Assembly (NCBI GenBank): GCA_002748265.1
Contig: PDRY01000012.1
Location: forward strand, 124,001 to 188,000
DNA: 64,000 nt
Direction of reading: 5' to 3'
Source: Rhodobacterales bacterium
Lineage (GTDB): Bacteria > Pseudomonadota > Alphaproteobacteria > Rhodobacterales > Rhodobacteraceae
The translations under genes were made by a program, and so were the position numbers. The notes below the pieces were generated by a model. The model ran no database searches. It worked only from the letters and a program-made list of their open reading frames with translations, and was not told where the DNA came from. Below, piece by piece: positions 8,466 to 15,916 of the stretch. Positions within the stretch are counted from its first letter, which is position 1. Every line of letters begins with the position of its first letter.

Positions 8466-8846
8466 ATGAACCTGATCGAACAGCTGGAGGCCGAACAGAT
8501 TGCCTCCCTCGGGAAAGACATTCCCGATTTCAAAGCCGGTGACACCCTGCGCGTCGGCTTCAAGGTGACCGAAGGTAGCCGGTCCCGTGTGCAGAATTAC
8601 GAAGGCGTGTGCATCGCGCGCAAGGGCGGCTCCGGCATCGGCGCGTCCTTCACCGTGCGCAAGATCTCCTTCGGCGAAGGCGTGGAACGTGTGTTCCCGC
8701 TCTACTCGACCAACATCGACAGCATCGAAGTCGTGCGCCGCGGTAAAGTCCGCCGTGCGAAGCTGTACTATCTCCGCTCGCGTCGCGGCAAATCGGCCCG
8801 GATCGTGGAGAAAACCAACTACAAGCCGCTGAACGCGGGCAAGTAA
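8466..8846 (+). CDS. rplS: 50S ribosomal protein L19
   Basis: L19 sits at the 30S-50S interface. The 126 residues match the family along their whole length: [30 protein letters not shown] near 20-49, [21 protein letters not shown] and [20 protein letters not shown]. An AGGAGA site precedes the ATG. It is followed 12 bases later by rpmE, so the two ribosomal proteins are co-transcribed. Confidence 0.98.
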   Translation: MNLIEQLEAEQIASLGKDIPDFKAGDTLRVGFKVTEGSRSRVQNYEGVCIARKGGSGIGASFTVRKISFGEGVERVFPLYSTNIDSIEVVRRGKVRRAKLYYLRSRRGKSARIVEKTNYKPLNAGK

Positions 8847-8858
8847 GGAGACGCTGCG

Positions 8859-9080
8859 ATGAAAAAGGACATCCATCCCGATTATCACATCATCGACGTC
8901 AAGCTGACCGATGGTTCCGTGATCCAGATGAAATCGACCTGGGGCAAAGAGGGCGAACAGCTCGCGCTCGACATCGACCCCTCCGCGCACCCGGCCTGGA
9001 CCGGCGGCTCGTCCCGCCTGATGGACACCGGTGGCCGCGTGTCGAAGTTCAAGAACAAATATGCTGGCCTGGGCTTCTAA
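8859..9080 (+). CDS. rpmE: 50S ribosomal protein L31, zinc-free form
   Basis: This 73-residue L31 has [19 protein letters not shown] at the start and [21 protein letters not shown] in the middle. It contains no cysteine, so it is the C-minus type that does not bind zinc. In many bacteria such forms replace the CxxC protein under zinc limitation; here it lies in the main ribosomal operon and is probably the only copy, as I would expect for alphaproteobacteria. A GGAG site precedes the ATG and a strong terminator follows. Confidence 0.95.
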   Translation: MKKDIHPDYHIIDVKLTDGSVIQMKSTWGKEGEQLALDIDPSAHPAWTGGSSRLMDTGGRVSKFKNKYAGLGF

Positions 9081-9100
9081 GCCTGACCGCATCGCGATTG

Positions 9101-9129
9101 AAACGCCGCTCCTTTCAGGGCGGCGTTTT
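9101..9129 (+). terminator. Rho-independent terminator after rpmE
   Basis: AAACGCCGCTC pairs with GGGCGGCGTTTT (nine pairs including one G-T), loop CTTTCA, ending in four T. It closes the ffh-to-rpmE transcription unit and separates it from the structured RNA further on. Confidence 0.9.
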
Positions 9130-9199
9130 GCTTTTGGGAGGTTGACCGGTCACGACTCTGGCGCCGCGCTCTGACGCGGATGGCCCTGCCCCAATCTCC

Positions 9200-9229
9200 C
9201 TCCCGGGATATTTGACGCCAAAAGAAGCT
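9200..9229 (+). repeat. Degenerate copy of the intergenic hairpin repeat
   Basis: CCTCCCGGGATATTTGACGCCAAAAGAAG has the CCC-GAG/GGG-TATTT-CAAA-AAGAAG layout of the better copies at about 37.75, 44.92 and 22.04 kb. The hairpin arm normally beside it is reduced to a 5-bp stem (CCGCG/CGCGG, 9164-9179). It lies in front of the 6S RNA candidate. Confidence 0.4.
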
Positions 9230-9266
9230 GGGATCTCTTGTGGAGCATCGCCCGCGCGCTTAGGTC

Positions 9267-9438
9267 AAAGCGTGGCGGGGTCTGCCTTTCTCGTGAACGG
9301 GGAAGTTCCGGTGGCCTTAAGCAACTCCGAGGGAGCTGGCTCTGGCCGGATCGTGGTCCGGCTATCTGGTGCCCACCTGTATATACAGGTCCTCGGGAAC
9401 TCAGCACCCCACGGCTGTGGTGGTCCCCCGCCGCTTTT
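9267..9438 (+). ncRNA. ssrS: Probable 6S RNA
   Basis: The first part of this 310-base gap holds a repeat copy; the second part folds as one long rod. The ends pair: AAAGC-GT-GGCGGGG (9267-9280) with CCCCGCC-GCTTT (9426-9437), closing on a TTTT that works as terminator. Further in, AGTTCC (9304-9309) pairs with GGAACT (9396-9401). The apical part has local hairpins GCCGGA/TCCGGC (9345-9362) and ACCTGT/ACAGGT (9375-9390). Length of about 172 nt, closing stem, internal bubble and long apical stem are those of 6S RNA, which binds sigma70 RNA polymerase. In Rhodobacter sphaeroides a membrane-protein gene lies antisense just downstream of ssrS, as here. Other structured RNAs cannot be excluded by eye. 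Confidence 0.65.
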
Positions 9439-9981
9439 CTAAGCGCCGACAGCCCGGATCAGGGCGAGAAAGCCGACCCCGGTGGTCAGCAGGTTCAGGC
9501 CGACAAAGAGGCCAATCGCCCACATCGCCGTGCCCGGAAGCCCCCAGAGCAGCATCGCGCCCAGAACGCCCGATGCAAAGGCCGAAAGCGCCAGCCATCG
9601 CCAGCCGGACAGATCCTTGTTGCGGAGCGCAATCGCCAGTTCCGCCCCACCTTGTATAAGCAAGGCCACGCCCAGAAGAACGGTCAGCCCCACCAGCCCG
9701 GTGAGCGCGAAGAAGGCAAGGTAGACCCCCACGGCCAAGTGCAGCACGGCGATCAGCCCCGCCCAAAGCGCAGGCGCCCAGGCGCGGCTCTGGAACGCCT
9801 GCCACAGAAGCACGGCGCCGGAGAGCAGGAAAAACCACCCGATCAGCGATTTGAACAAGATGGAAGATGCGAGCGGAAACAGAACGGCGATCATGCCGAG
9901 CACGATCATCACCCAAGCCACGGTCTTGAACCGCTGCGCCCCGACGCGGATCGCTTCGCGAAACCGGGCGTCGTCCTCCAT
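9439..9981 (-). CDS. HdeD/DUF308-like multi-pass membrane protein
   Basis: The 180-residue protein has about six hydrophobic helices in the regular repeat typical of HdeD/DUF308 proteins: FKTVAWVMIVLGMIAVLFPL near 18-37, IGWFFLLSGAVLLWQAFQS, then GLVGLTVLLGVALLIQGGAEL and MWAIGLFVGLNLLTTGVGFLAL. HdeD in E. coli is linked to acid and envelope stress. It starts on a TGATG overlap with the preceding gene, and its stop codon abuts the terminator of the probable 6S RNA on the other strand, so the two units converge. Substrate or partner unknown. Confidence 0.8.
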   Translation of the reverse strand: MEDDARFREAIRVGAQRFKTVAWVMIVLGMIAVLFPLASSILFKSLIGWFFLLSGAVLLWQAFQSRAWAPALWAGLIAVLHLAVGVYLAFFALTGLVGLTVLLGVALLIQGGAELAIALRNKDLSGWRWLALSAFASGVLGAMLLWGLPGTAMWAIGLFVGLNLLTTGVGFLALIRAVGA

Positions 9982-10292
9982 CAGTGCTTCACCGGGATCG
10001 CGACAGGTTCGGACAGGTGCACGGCATCGCGGTGGCCCTTGTCGTCGTCATCGTCGTCATCGTCAGCCATCAGCATGATCGCAACCGCGAACTGCACGCC
10101 GGAAAAGACCAACCCGTTGAACATGAACAAAAGTCCGATGGCGATCCAGCCGCCCTGGGTGCCGGAGGCAAGACTCCACAGCCCCATGACGTCCTTCCAC
10201 AGCAGCACACCCACAAATGCCGCCGACAGGACGAAGCCAATCGCGACATTGCGCAGGTAGAGCTTGATGAGGTCGGGTAGCTGGGGCTGCAT
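9981..10292 (-). CDS. Two-helix membrane protein with poly-Asp segment
   Basis: A 103-residue protein with two hydrophobic helices (about 16-33 and 48-72), a run of eight aspartates near 77-84 and a short soluble tail. It has an AAAGGAG ribosome binding site and its stop overlaps the start of the HdeD-like gene. I think this is a recurring Rhodobacterales protein next to nusB, but I know no function. The Asp run faces the side of the membrane opposite the loop and could bind cations; that is speculation. Confidence 0.65.
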   Translation of the reverse strand: MQPQLPDLIKLYLRNVAIGFVLSAAFVGVLLWKDVMGLWSLASGTQGGWIAIGLLFMFNGLVFSGVQFAVAIMLMADDDDDDDDKGHRDAVHLSEPVAIPVKH

Positions 10293-10346
10293 AAGGCGAC
10301 TCCTTTGCTCAAAGAGTAAGCATTCGCCCCCTGATTGCCAAGCGTG

Positions 10347-10814
10347 TCAGAACGCCTCGGGTTTGGCCTCGCGCGCCATATGGTCAAGGACGGCGTTGAC
10401 GAAGGCCGGCTCGCGCCCTTCGGGGAAGAACGCGCGCGCGACGTCAACATACTCCACGATCACCACCTTGGGCGGGGCGACGCCTTCGGTCAGCTCCGCG
10501 CCCGCGGCCCGGAACAGGGCGCGCAAAGTCGGGTCGATCCGGTCGATAGGCCATTTCGCGACCAGAGCGCGGTCGGTCATCTTGTCGATCTTCGCCTGCC
10601 AGTTGACGGCATCCTCGACCGTCTTGGCGAAAAGCTCCGGATCGCCTTCGTTGAATTCCACCCCGTCGATGGTTGCGCCCATCCGGTGGTCCAGAAACTG
10701 CTGCACCACGCGCGTGGTGGATTCGTCGGACTGCTCCATCTGGAACAGCGCCTGCACGGCATAGAGCCGCGCGGCCGACCGCATCTGACGTTTCTGATTG
10801 CCCGACAGGGTCAT
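10347..10814 (-). CDS. nusB: Transcription antitermination protein NusB
   Basis: NusB with NusE binds boxA in rRNA leaders. The 155-residue helical protein has RSAARLYAVQALFQMEQSD at the start and PTLRALFRAAGAELT, VVIVEYVDVARAFF and EPAFVNAVLDHMAREA at the end, all diagnostic. The ATG chosen overlaps the ribH stop by ATGA; an upstream in-frame ATG would reach into ribH and adds a segment not seen in the family. The link of nusB to ribH is widely conserved in proteobacteria. Confidence 0.95.
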   Translation of the reverse strand: MTLSGNQKRQMRSAARLYAVQALFQMEQSDESTTRVVQQFLDHRMGATIDGVEFNEGDPELFAKTVEDAVNWQAKIDKMTDRALVAKWPIDRIDPTLRALFRAAGAELTEGVAPPKVVIVEYVDVARAFFPEGREPAFVNAVLDHMAREAKPEAF

Positions 10815-11341
10815 ACCGTTTCTCCACCTTTGGCCAGAAGAAGATCCGAGGTGAAACCGATCGACCCCGGATGTCCGCCCCATTTGCGCCCAAGCGCGAT
10901 CAGGTGCAAGGCCGCGGCAGCCGCGCCGCCCCCTTTATTCTGCCCATCGGGCTCCGCGCGCGCAGTGGCCTGGTCATGGTTTTCGACGGTCAGGATGCCG
11001 TTCCCAATGCACAGCCCCTGAAGCCCCAACAGCGTGAGCCCGCGCGAGCTATCATTGCACACCGTGTCGTAATGGGTCGTCTCGCCCCGGATCACGCAGC
11101 CAAGAGCGACGAACCCGTCATAATCGGCCAGCCGACCGGCGGCCGCGATGGCAGAGGGGATCTCCAGAGCGCCGGGGACTTCCACGGTCTCGTGGGTCGC
11201 GCCTGCGGCCTCGATCTCGGCCCGGGCTCCGGCCAGAAGGCCATCCGCGATGTCCTTGTAATAAGGCGAGATGACGATCAGCAGCTTCGGCGGATCATCG
11301 AATTGCGGGCGTTCCAGCTGGTGATGGGTCGGTCCGGCCAT
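10811..11341 (-). CDS. ribH: 6,7-dimethyl-8-ribityllumazine synthase
   Basis: RibH condenses 5-amino-6-ribitylaminouracil with dihydroxybutanone phosphate, the penultimate step of riboflavin synthesis. The 176 residues show LLIVISPYYKDIADGLLAGA, VEVPGALEIPSAI, FVALGCVIRGETTHYDTVC with the catalytic His, and GLCIGNGILTVENHDQATAR. About 20 extra residues occur around the Ala/Gly-rich GQNKGGGAAAAALHL region, normal for this family. It lies 3 bases after ribBX and overlaps nusB. Confidence 0.96.
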   Translation of the reverse strand: MAGPTHHQLERPQFDDPPKLLIVISPYYKDIADGLLAGARAEIEAAGATHETVEVPGALEIPSAIAAAGRLADYDGFVALGCVIRGETTHYDTVCNDSSRGLTLLGLQGLCIGNGILTVENHDQATARAEPDGQNKGGGAAAAALHLIALGRKWGGHPGSIGFTSDLLLAKGGETV

Positions 11342-11344
11342 GTG

Positions 11345-12475
11345 TCAGCCCTCCGGCGATTGAATGTTGCGGGTGCCGCAGATCTCCAGCCCGTAGGCGT
11401 CGAGCCCGACGACCTTGGGCTTGGGCGAATTCGTCAGAAGCGTGATCTTAGACAGACCAAGCGCCGACAGAATCTGAGCACCGACGCCATACTGCCGCAA
11501 AGTCTGCGGTGTCGCACCCTCGGGCGACAGTTTCATCTGAAGATCGCGCAGCAGCACGATGACCCCGCGTCCTTCACCGGCGATCACCTGCATGGCGTGG
11601 GCGAATTCGTCCCGGCGTCCGGGACGGCCCGCGCCCACCAGATCCAACATGGGGTCGAGCGCATGCATCCGCACCAGCACCGGCTCATCGCCGGACAGAT
11701 CGCCCTTGGACAGGACCAGATGCTCCGCGCCCTGGGTTTCATCGGCAAAGATGCGCATCTGCCATGTGCCGCCGATCTCGCTCTCGATCTCGGCGCTGCG
11801 CGCTTCGCGGACCAGATTGTCGTGGCGGCGCCGGTACGAAATCAGATCGCTGATCGTGCCGATGCGCAGCCCGTGCTTTTGCGCAAAGCTGACCAGATCG
11901 GGTAGCCGTGCCATGGAGCCGTCTTCGTTCATGATCTCGCAGATCACGCCCGCCGGGGTCAGCCCGGCCAGCCGCGCGATATCGACGCTGGCTTCGGTGT
12001 GACCGGCACGGACCAGCACCCCGCCATTGCGGGCGCGCAGCGGAAATACATGGCCCGGCGTCGCGATATCGGCCGCCCCCTTCAGGGGGTCGATCGCCGT
12101 GCGGACCGTATGCGCACGGTCATGCGCCGAAATCCCTGTCGACACTCCCTCACGCGCTTCAATGGAGGTGGTGAAGGCCGTCTCATGGCGCGACGAATTG
12201 CTCGCTGACATCAGCGGTAGCCCCAGAGCGTCGATCCGCTCTCCGGGCAGGGCCAGGCAGATCAGCCCGCGCCCATGGGTTGCCATAAAGTTGATCGCAT
12301 CCGGGGTCGCCATCTGGGCGGGGATCACCAGATCGCCCTCGTTCTCGCGGTCCTCGTGATCGACCAGAATGAACATGCGCCCGTTGCGCGCATCTTCCAG
12401 GATCTCCTCGACCGAGGAAATCGCATCCGACCAATCCCGCTCGACGGGCCCCGGGTTTTCATAGCTCTGGCTCAT
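11345..12475 (-). CDS. ribB: 3,4-dihydroxy-2-butanone-4-phosphate synthase with degenerate GTP cyclohydrolase II domain (RibBX)
   Basis: The N-terminal half (about 15-215) is a full DHBP synthase: VDHEDRENEGDLVIPAQ near 38-54, GRGLICLAL, HDRAHTVRTAI and GHTEASVDIARLAG. It makes the four-carbon unit for RibH. The C-terminal half has the outline of GTP cyclohydrolase II (LVRMHALDPMLDLVG, LRQYGVGAQILSALGLSK) but none of the three zinc-binding cysteines expected in the GECLTGDVFGSLRCDC-type segment. Such RibB-RibX hybrids are described in proteobacteria, so a separate ribA must exist elsewhere. Confidence 0.93.
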   Translation of the reverse strand: MSQSYENPGPVERDWSDAISSVEEILEDARNGRMFILVDHEDRENEGDLVIPAQMATPDAINFMATHGRGLICLALPGERIDALGLPLMSASNSSRHETAFTTSIEAREGVSTGISAHDRAHTVRTAIDPLKGAADIATPGHVFPLRARNGGVLVRAGHTEASVDIARLAGLTPAGVICEIMNEDGSMARLPDLVSFAQKHGLRIGTISDLISYRRRHDNLVREARSAEIESEIGGTWQMRIFADETQGAEHLVLSKGDLSGDEPVLVRMHALDPMLDLVGAGRPGRRDEFAHAMQVIAGEGRGVIVLLRDLQMKLSPEGATPQTLRQYGVGAQILSALGLSKITLLTNSPKPKVVGLDAYGLEICGTRNIQSPEG

Positions 12476-12615
12476 ACGCGCCGCTCCGCTTGTTCACCGG
12501 GCGCAAATACCCGAGCCGGTCCCAAGGATAAAGCCCCTGCACGCTGCGGCACCTTGCACAACGGGATATCGCTTTCTTTGCGATCCGGAAGGTCCGGCAG
12601 GCGCGTGAAGAGCCC

Positions 12616-13215
12616 CTACCCGGCCTCCGCCAGCCGCGCGACGTAGCGCGCGAGCGTGTCGATCTCCAGGTTGATCCGGTCGCCGACCTTCGCATCGCCC
12701 CAGGTGGTGACGTCCTGCGTGTGGGGGATCAGGTTCACGCCGAACCGCGCGCCTTCAACTTCGTTGACCGTCAGCGAGGTGCCATTGAGCGCAACCGACC
12801 CTTTGGGAGCGATGAAGCGCGCCAGATCGGCGGGGGCTTCGAACACGATCCGGGTACTGTCGCCCTCGTCCCGCATCTCAACGATGCGGGCGACGCCATC
12901 CACATGGCCAGACACGATGTGCCCGCCCAGCTCGTCCCCCAGCCGCAAGGCCCGCTCCAGGTTCAGGCGATTGCCAACAGCCCAGTCGGCGCAGGTGGTC
13001 AGGTCACGCGATTCCGCCGAGACATCGACATCGAACCAGCCGCGCCCGTCCTGATCGCCCATCGCGATCACGGTCAGGCACACCCCGTCGCAGGCGATCG
13101 AGGCACCGATCTCCACGGTGGACAGGTCGTACCCCGTCCCGATCCGCGCTCGCAGATCGCCCCGTTCCTCCAGGGCCAGAATGTTGCCGATGTCGGTGAT
13201 GATGCCTGTGAACAT
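12616..13215 (-). CDS. ribE: Riboflavin synthase, alpha chain
   Basis: This enzyme dismutates two molecules of dimethylribityllumazine to riboflavin. The 199 residues comprise two lumazine-binding repeats: MFTGIITDIGNILALEE with IACDGVCLTVIAM and FDVDVSAESRDLTT, then HIVSGHVDGVARI with VALNGTSLTVNEV and FGVNLIPHTQDVTT. Length is standard. It is the first gene of the minus-strand unit ribE-ribBX-ribH-nusB, 140 bases upstream of ribBX, and diverges from the capsule gene kpsS. I saw no FMN riboswitch in front of it. Confidence 0.95.
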   Translation of the reverse strand: MFTGIITDIGNILALEERGDLRARIGTGYDLSTVEIGASIACDGVCLTVIAMGDQDGRGWFDVDVSAESRDLTTCADWAVGNRLNLERALRLGDELGGHIVSGHVDGVARIVEMRDEGDSTRIVFEAPADLARFIAPKGSVALNGTSLTVNEVEGARFGVNLIPHTQDVTTWGDAKVGDRINLEIDTLARYVARLAEAG

Positions 13216-13353
13216 GGCGCGCCTCCGTTGTCGGTTCTGGCTCTACTGGGGCCGCCCGCGCCGCGCAAGCCCGGCTTTTCCCCGCACACGCAGTCTTAAT
13301 TCAGCCTCGTTTTGCTGCTATGGCCGTGCTTATCATTGTAAAGTTCCCGATCT

Positions 13354-14640
13354 ATGTCGCTTGCCCGCCCGCGCCACTTCCTCTTTCTCCAAGGCCCGCA
13401 TGGGCCCTTCTTTGATCGGCTGGCCCGGATGCTCCGCCGCGCGGAGACCCGCTGCACCCGCATCGGATTCAACGCAGGCGACGCCGCTTTTTGGCGCGAC
13501 CGCGACAGCTACATCCCGTTTGATGCCCCCGCGACCGAATGGCCGGACTTTGTCGCCGCCCGGCTTGATGATCTCGCCATCACCGATCTGGTGATCTACG
13601 GCGACACGCGCCCGATCCATGCTCAAGCGATCATAGCCGCCACCGCGCGCGGCATTACCGTACATGTCTTCGAAGAAGGCTATCTGCGCCCCTACTGGGT
13701 CACCTATGAGCGCGGCGGAGCAAATGGCCACTCACGGCTGATGGAGCTCTCCGTTGCGCGGATGCGCAGCGCGCTCAGCGCTGCCGATCACGCAATGCCC
13801 GAGCCCCCGGCCCATTGGGGCGACATGCGCCAGCACGTGGCTTACGGCGCGCTCTACCACTGGTTCGTGCTGTTTCGGAACGGGCGCTATCGCCATTTCC
13901 AGCCACACCGCCCGCGCCCGCTCCTGCGGGAGACGCTGGATTACACCGCCCGGCTGTTCCTGATGCCCGCGCACGCCGTGCAGCGGGCCTTAGCCACGGC
14001 GCAGATTCGGCGGGGCGGTTATCCCTACCATCTTGCTTTGCTGCAACTGGATCACGACGCGAATTTTCGCAGCCACTCCCCGTTCCCGGACAACGCCGCC
14101 TTTATCCGCACCGTCATCGACGGGTTCGCGCGCGGCGCCCCGGGGCACCATCACCTCGTGTTCAAGGCGCACCCTCTCGAACCGGGCCGCGCGGTCTTGC
14201 GCCGCGCCATCGCGCGGGCTGCACAGGACGCCGGGATCGCCAAGCGGGTGCATTTCGTGCGCGGGGGCAAACTGGCTCAGGTGCTCGATCACGCGCGCAC
14301 CGCAGTCACGGTCAATTCGACCGCAGCCCAGCAGGTGCTGTGGCGCGGCATCCCTCTGCGCATCTTCGGAGACGCCGTCTACGATAAACCCGAATTCGTC
14401 TCCCGTGCGCCACTGGCCGATTTCTTCGCGCAACCCAGTCGACCCGATCTGAAGGCCTACCACATCTATCGCCACTACTTACTGGAAAGCAGCCAGGTGA
14501 CCGGCGGTTTCTACTCCCGGCGCGGGCGGCGGCAGCTTCTGCGGCAGATCGTGGACATGATGCTTGCACCGCACGACCCATATGAGGCGCTCGACGCGGG
14601 GACGGCCCTGCCGCGCCACCACCTCCGCCTCCTGCCGTAA
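13354..14640 (+). CDS. kpsS: Capsule biosynthesis protein KpsS (Kdo transferase)
   Basis: KpsS adds the first Kdo to phosphatidylglycerol in the lipid terminus of group 2-type capsules. The 428 residues show the family start HFLFLQGPHGPFFDRLARML, DLVIYGDTRPIHAQAI near 80-95, VFEEGYLRPYWVTYE near 107-121, and the donor-site region FKAHPLEPG with VTVNSTAAQQVLWRGIPLRIFGDAVYDKPEF. It starts 138 bases from divergent ribE. With the export lipoprotein and KpsC it forms a three-gene capsule unit; the rest of the capsule machinery is not in the window. Confidence 0.9.
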   Translation: MSLARPRHFLFLQGPHGPFFDRLARMLRRAETRCTRIGFNAGDAAFWRDRDSYIPFDAPATEWPDFVAARLDDLAITDLVIYGDTRPIHAQAIIAATARGITVHVFEEGYLRPYWVTYERGGANGHSRLMELSVARMRSALSAADHAMPEPPAHWGDMRQHVAYGALYHWFVLFRNGRYRHFQPHRPRPLLRETLDYTARLFLMPAHAVQRALATAQIRRGGYPYHLALLQLDHDANFRSHSPFPDNAAFIRTVIDGFARGAPGHHHLVFKAHPLEPGRAVLRRAIARAAQDAGIAKRVHFVRGGKLAQVLDHARTAVTVNSTAAQQVLWRGIPLRIFGDAVYDKPEFVSRAPLADFFAQPSRPDLKAYHIYRHYLLESSQVTGGFYSRRGRRQLLRQIVDMMLAPHDPYEALDAGTALPRHHLRLLP

Positions 14641-14766
14641 GGATCGGGCGAGACCTTCGTGCCACAGACAAACAGCCTCAGCCGCTAAGGCTATGCAAAG
14701 CGGGTAAAATCAGCTAGATTGGGCAAAAAGCAGGCAGATAAACATAAGGTCGAGGAGACCGGAGCA

Positions 14767-15915
14767 GTGACTTTCCCGATGAAACGCGCCATGCGCGTGC
14801 TGTCCCTCGTTGCATGTGCCGGTATTGTTGCAAGCTGCGGCTTGCCCCGTGTCGGCCCCAACAAACGCGAGGTTTTCGCAGGATCCGTAATGCGTGAGGG
14901 CGATGCGTTCGTGCTCACAGTGACCGACCGAGTAAACGGCATAGCCGGGGTGACCCCGGCTCTCGGCTTCTCTGAAAGCATGCGCAACGCTGGCGTTCTT
15001 GGCCCTGACACGATCCGCCCAGGAGACCGGCTGGGCCTGACGATCTGGGAAAACGTCGATGACGGGATCGTCGTGGCCTCGGGCCAGAACGCGACCGTTC
15101 TGGACGAGATACAGGTGGACGCACAGGGCTTCATCTTCGTGCCTTATGCGGGCCGTATCCGTGCAGCAGGCAACAGCCCCGAAGCCGTGCGCCGGATCAT
15201 CACGGAAAAGCTGTCCGAACAGACCCCCGATCCGCAGGTGCAAGTGCGCCGCGTCGCCGGTGACGGCGCCTCCGTCACCTTGATCGGTCAGGGCGGCGCG
15301 CAGGGCGTGCACCCGATCGAACGTCCGACCCGCACACTCTCTGCGATGATTGCCTCTGCAGGCGGCATCTCGGGCAAACCCTCGGCCACCCGCGTCACCG
15401 TCGTGCGCGGCGGCCAGCGAGGCACGATCTTCGTCGAAGACCTGTTCGATCACCCGGGCCATGACATCGCCTTGCGGGACGGAGACACGATCATCCTGGA
15501 ACAGGACGACCGGTCATTCACCGCGCTTGGCGCCACCGGAGGCCAACGGCTCGTGAAATTCGAGACCCAGGCAATCTCCGCCATCGAGGCCATTGCACAG
15601 GTCGGCGGCCTAAACCCGTCTCTGGCGGACCCGACCGGCGTTTTCGTCTTCCGCAACGAACCCGAGGAGATCGCCGAGCGGCTCACCGGATTGGACCTGA
15701 CCGGCACGCAGCGGATGGTTTACGTGCTTGATCTGACCGTGCCCAACGGCATGTTCATGGCCCGCGATTTCGCGATCCGGGACGGAGACACCGTCTACGT
15801 GACCGAAGCCCCATTCGTGCAATTTAACAAGACCATCGCCGCACTGACCGGCGGTCTGGGTCAGGTCAATGCGGCGTCGAACCTGGCACAGAGCGTCGCA
15901 AACAGCGCGAACTGA
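14767..15915 (+). CDS. Polysaccharide export outer-membrane lipoprotein (Wza/KpsD/BexD type)
   Basis: An outer-membrane channel for capsule export. The N-terminus is a lipoprotein signal, MRVLSLVACAGIVASCGLP, with the lipobox VASC; the poly-export domain follows (RPGDRLGLTIWEN, ILDEIQ-like VLDEIQVDAQGFIFVPYAGRI), then two SLBB-like segments (VTLIGQGGAQGVHPI, FTALGATGGQRLV). About 382 residues, a usual size. I chose the GTG with GAGGAGA and GGAG sites just upstream; ATG 12 bases later is the other candidate and leaves the lipobox unchanged. It lies between kpsS and kpsC, so the three act together. Confidence 0.88.
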   Translation: MTFPMKRAMRVLSLVACAGIVASCGLPRVGPNKREVFAGSVMREGDAFVLTVTDRVNGIAGVTPALGFSESMRNAGVLGPDTIRPGDRLGLTIWENVDDGIVVASGQNATVLDEIQVDAQGFIFVPYAGRIRAAGNSPEAVRRIITEKLSEQTPDPQVQVRRVAGDGASVTLIGQGGAQGVHPIERPTRTLSAMIASAGGISGKPSATRVTVVRGGQRGTIFVEDLFDHPGHDIALRDGDTIILEQDDRSFTALGATGGQRLVKFETQAISAIEAIAQVGGLNPSLADPTGVFVFRNEPEEIAERLTGLDLTGTQRMVYVLDLTVPNGMFMARDFAIRDGDTVYVTEAPFVQFNKTIAALTGGLGQVNAASNLAQSVANSAN

Positions 15916-15916
15916 C

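Noticed and set aside
9375-9390. ACCTGTATATACAGGT as a LexA or RHH operator, sharing TGTATATACA with 19865-19874
   Set aside because: It lies inside the structured RNA candidate, where it forms an apical hairpin. The spacing is wrong for a LexA box (CTGT-N8-ACAG), and alphaproteobacterial LexA uses GTTC-N7-GTTC. The shared 10 bases are best taken as chance.
12476-12615. FMN riboswitch in the riboflavin region
   Set aside because: Neither this gap nor the region before ribE shows the conserved RFN core blocks; only a partial stem around GATCGC was seen.
14691-15462. Minus-strand frames opposite the capsule export lipoprotein
   Set aside because: They are antisense to a gene with clear lipobox and export motifs and have no recognisable domain.
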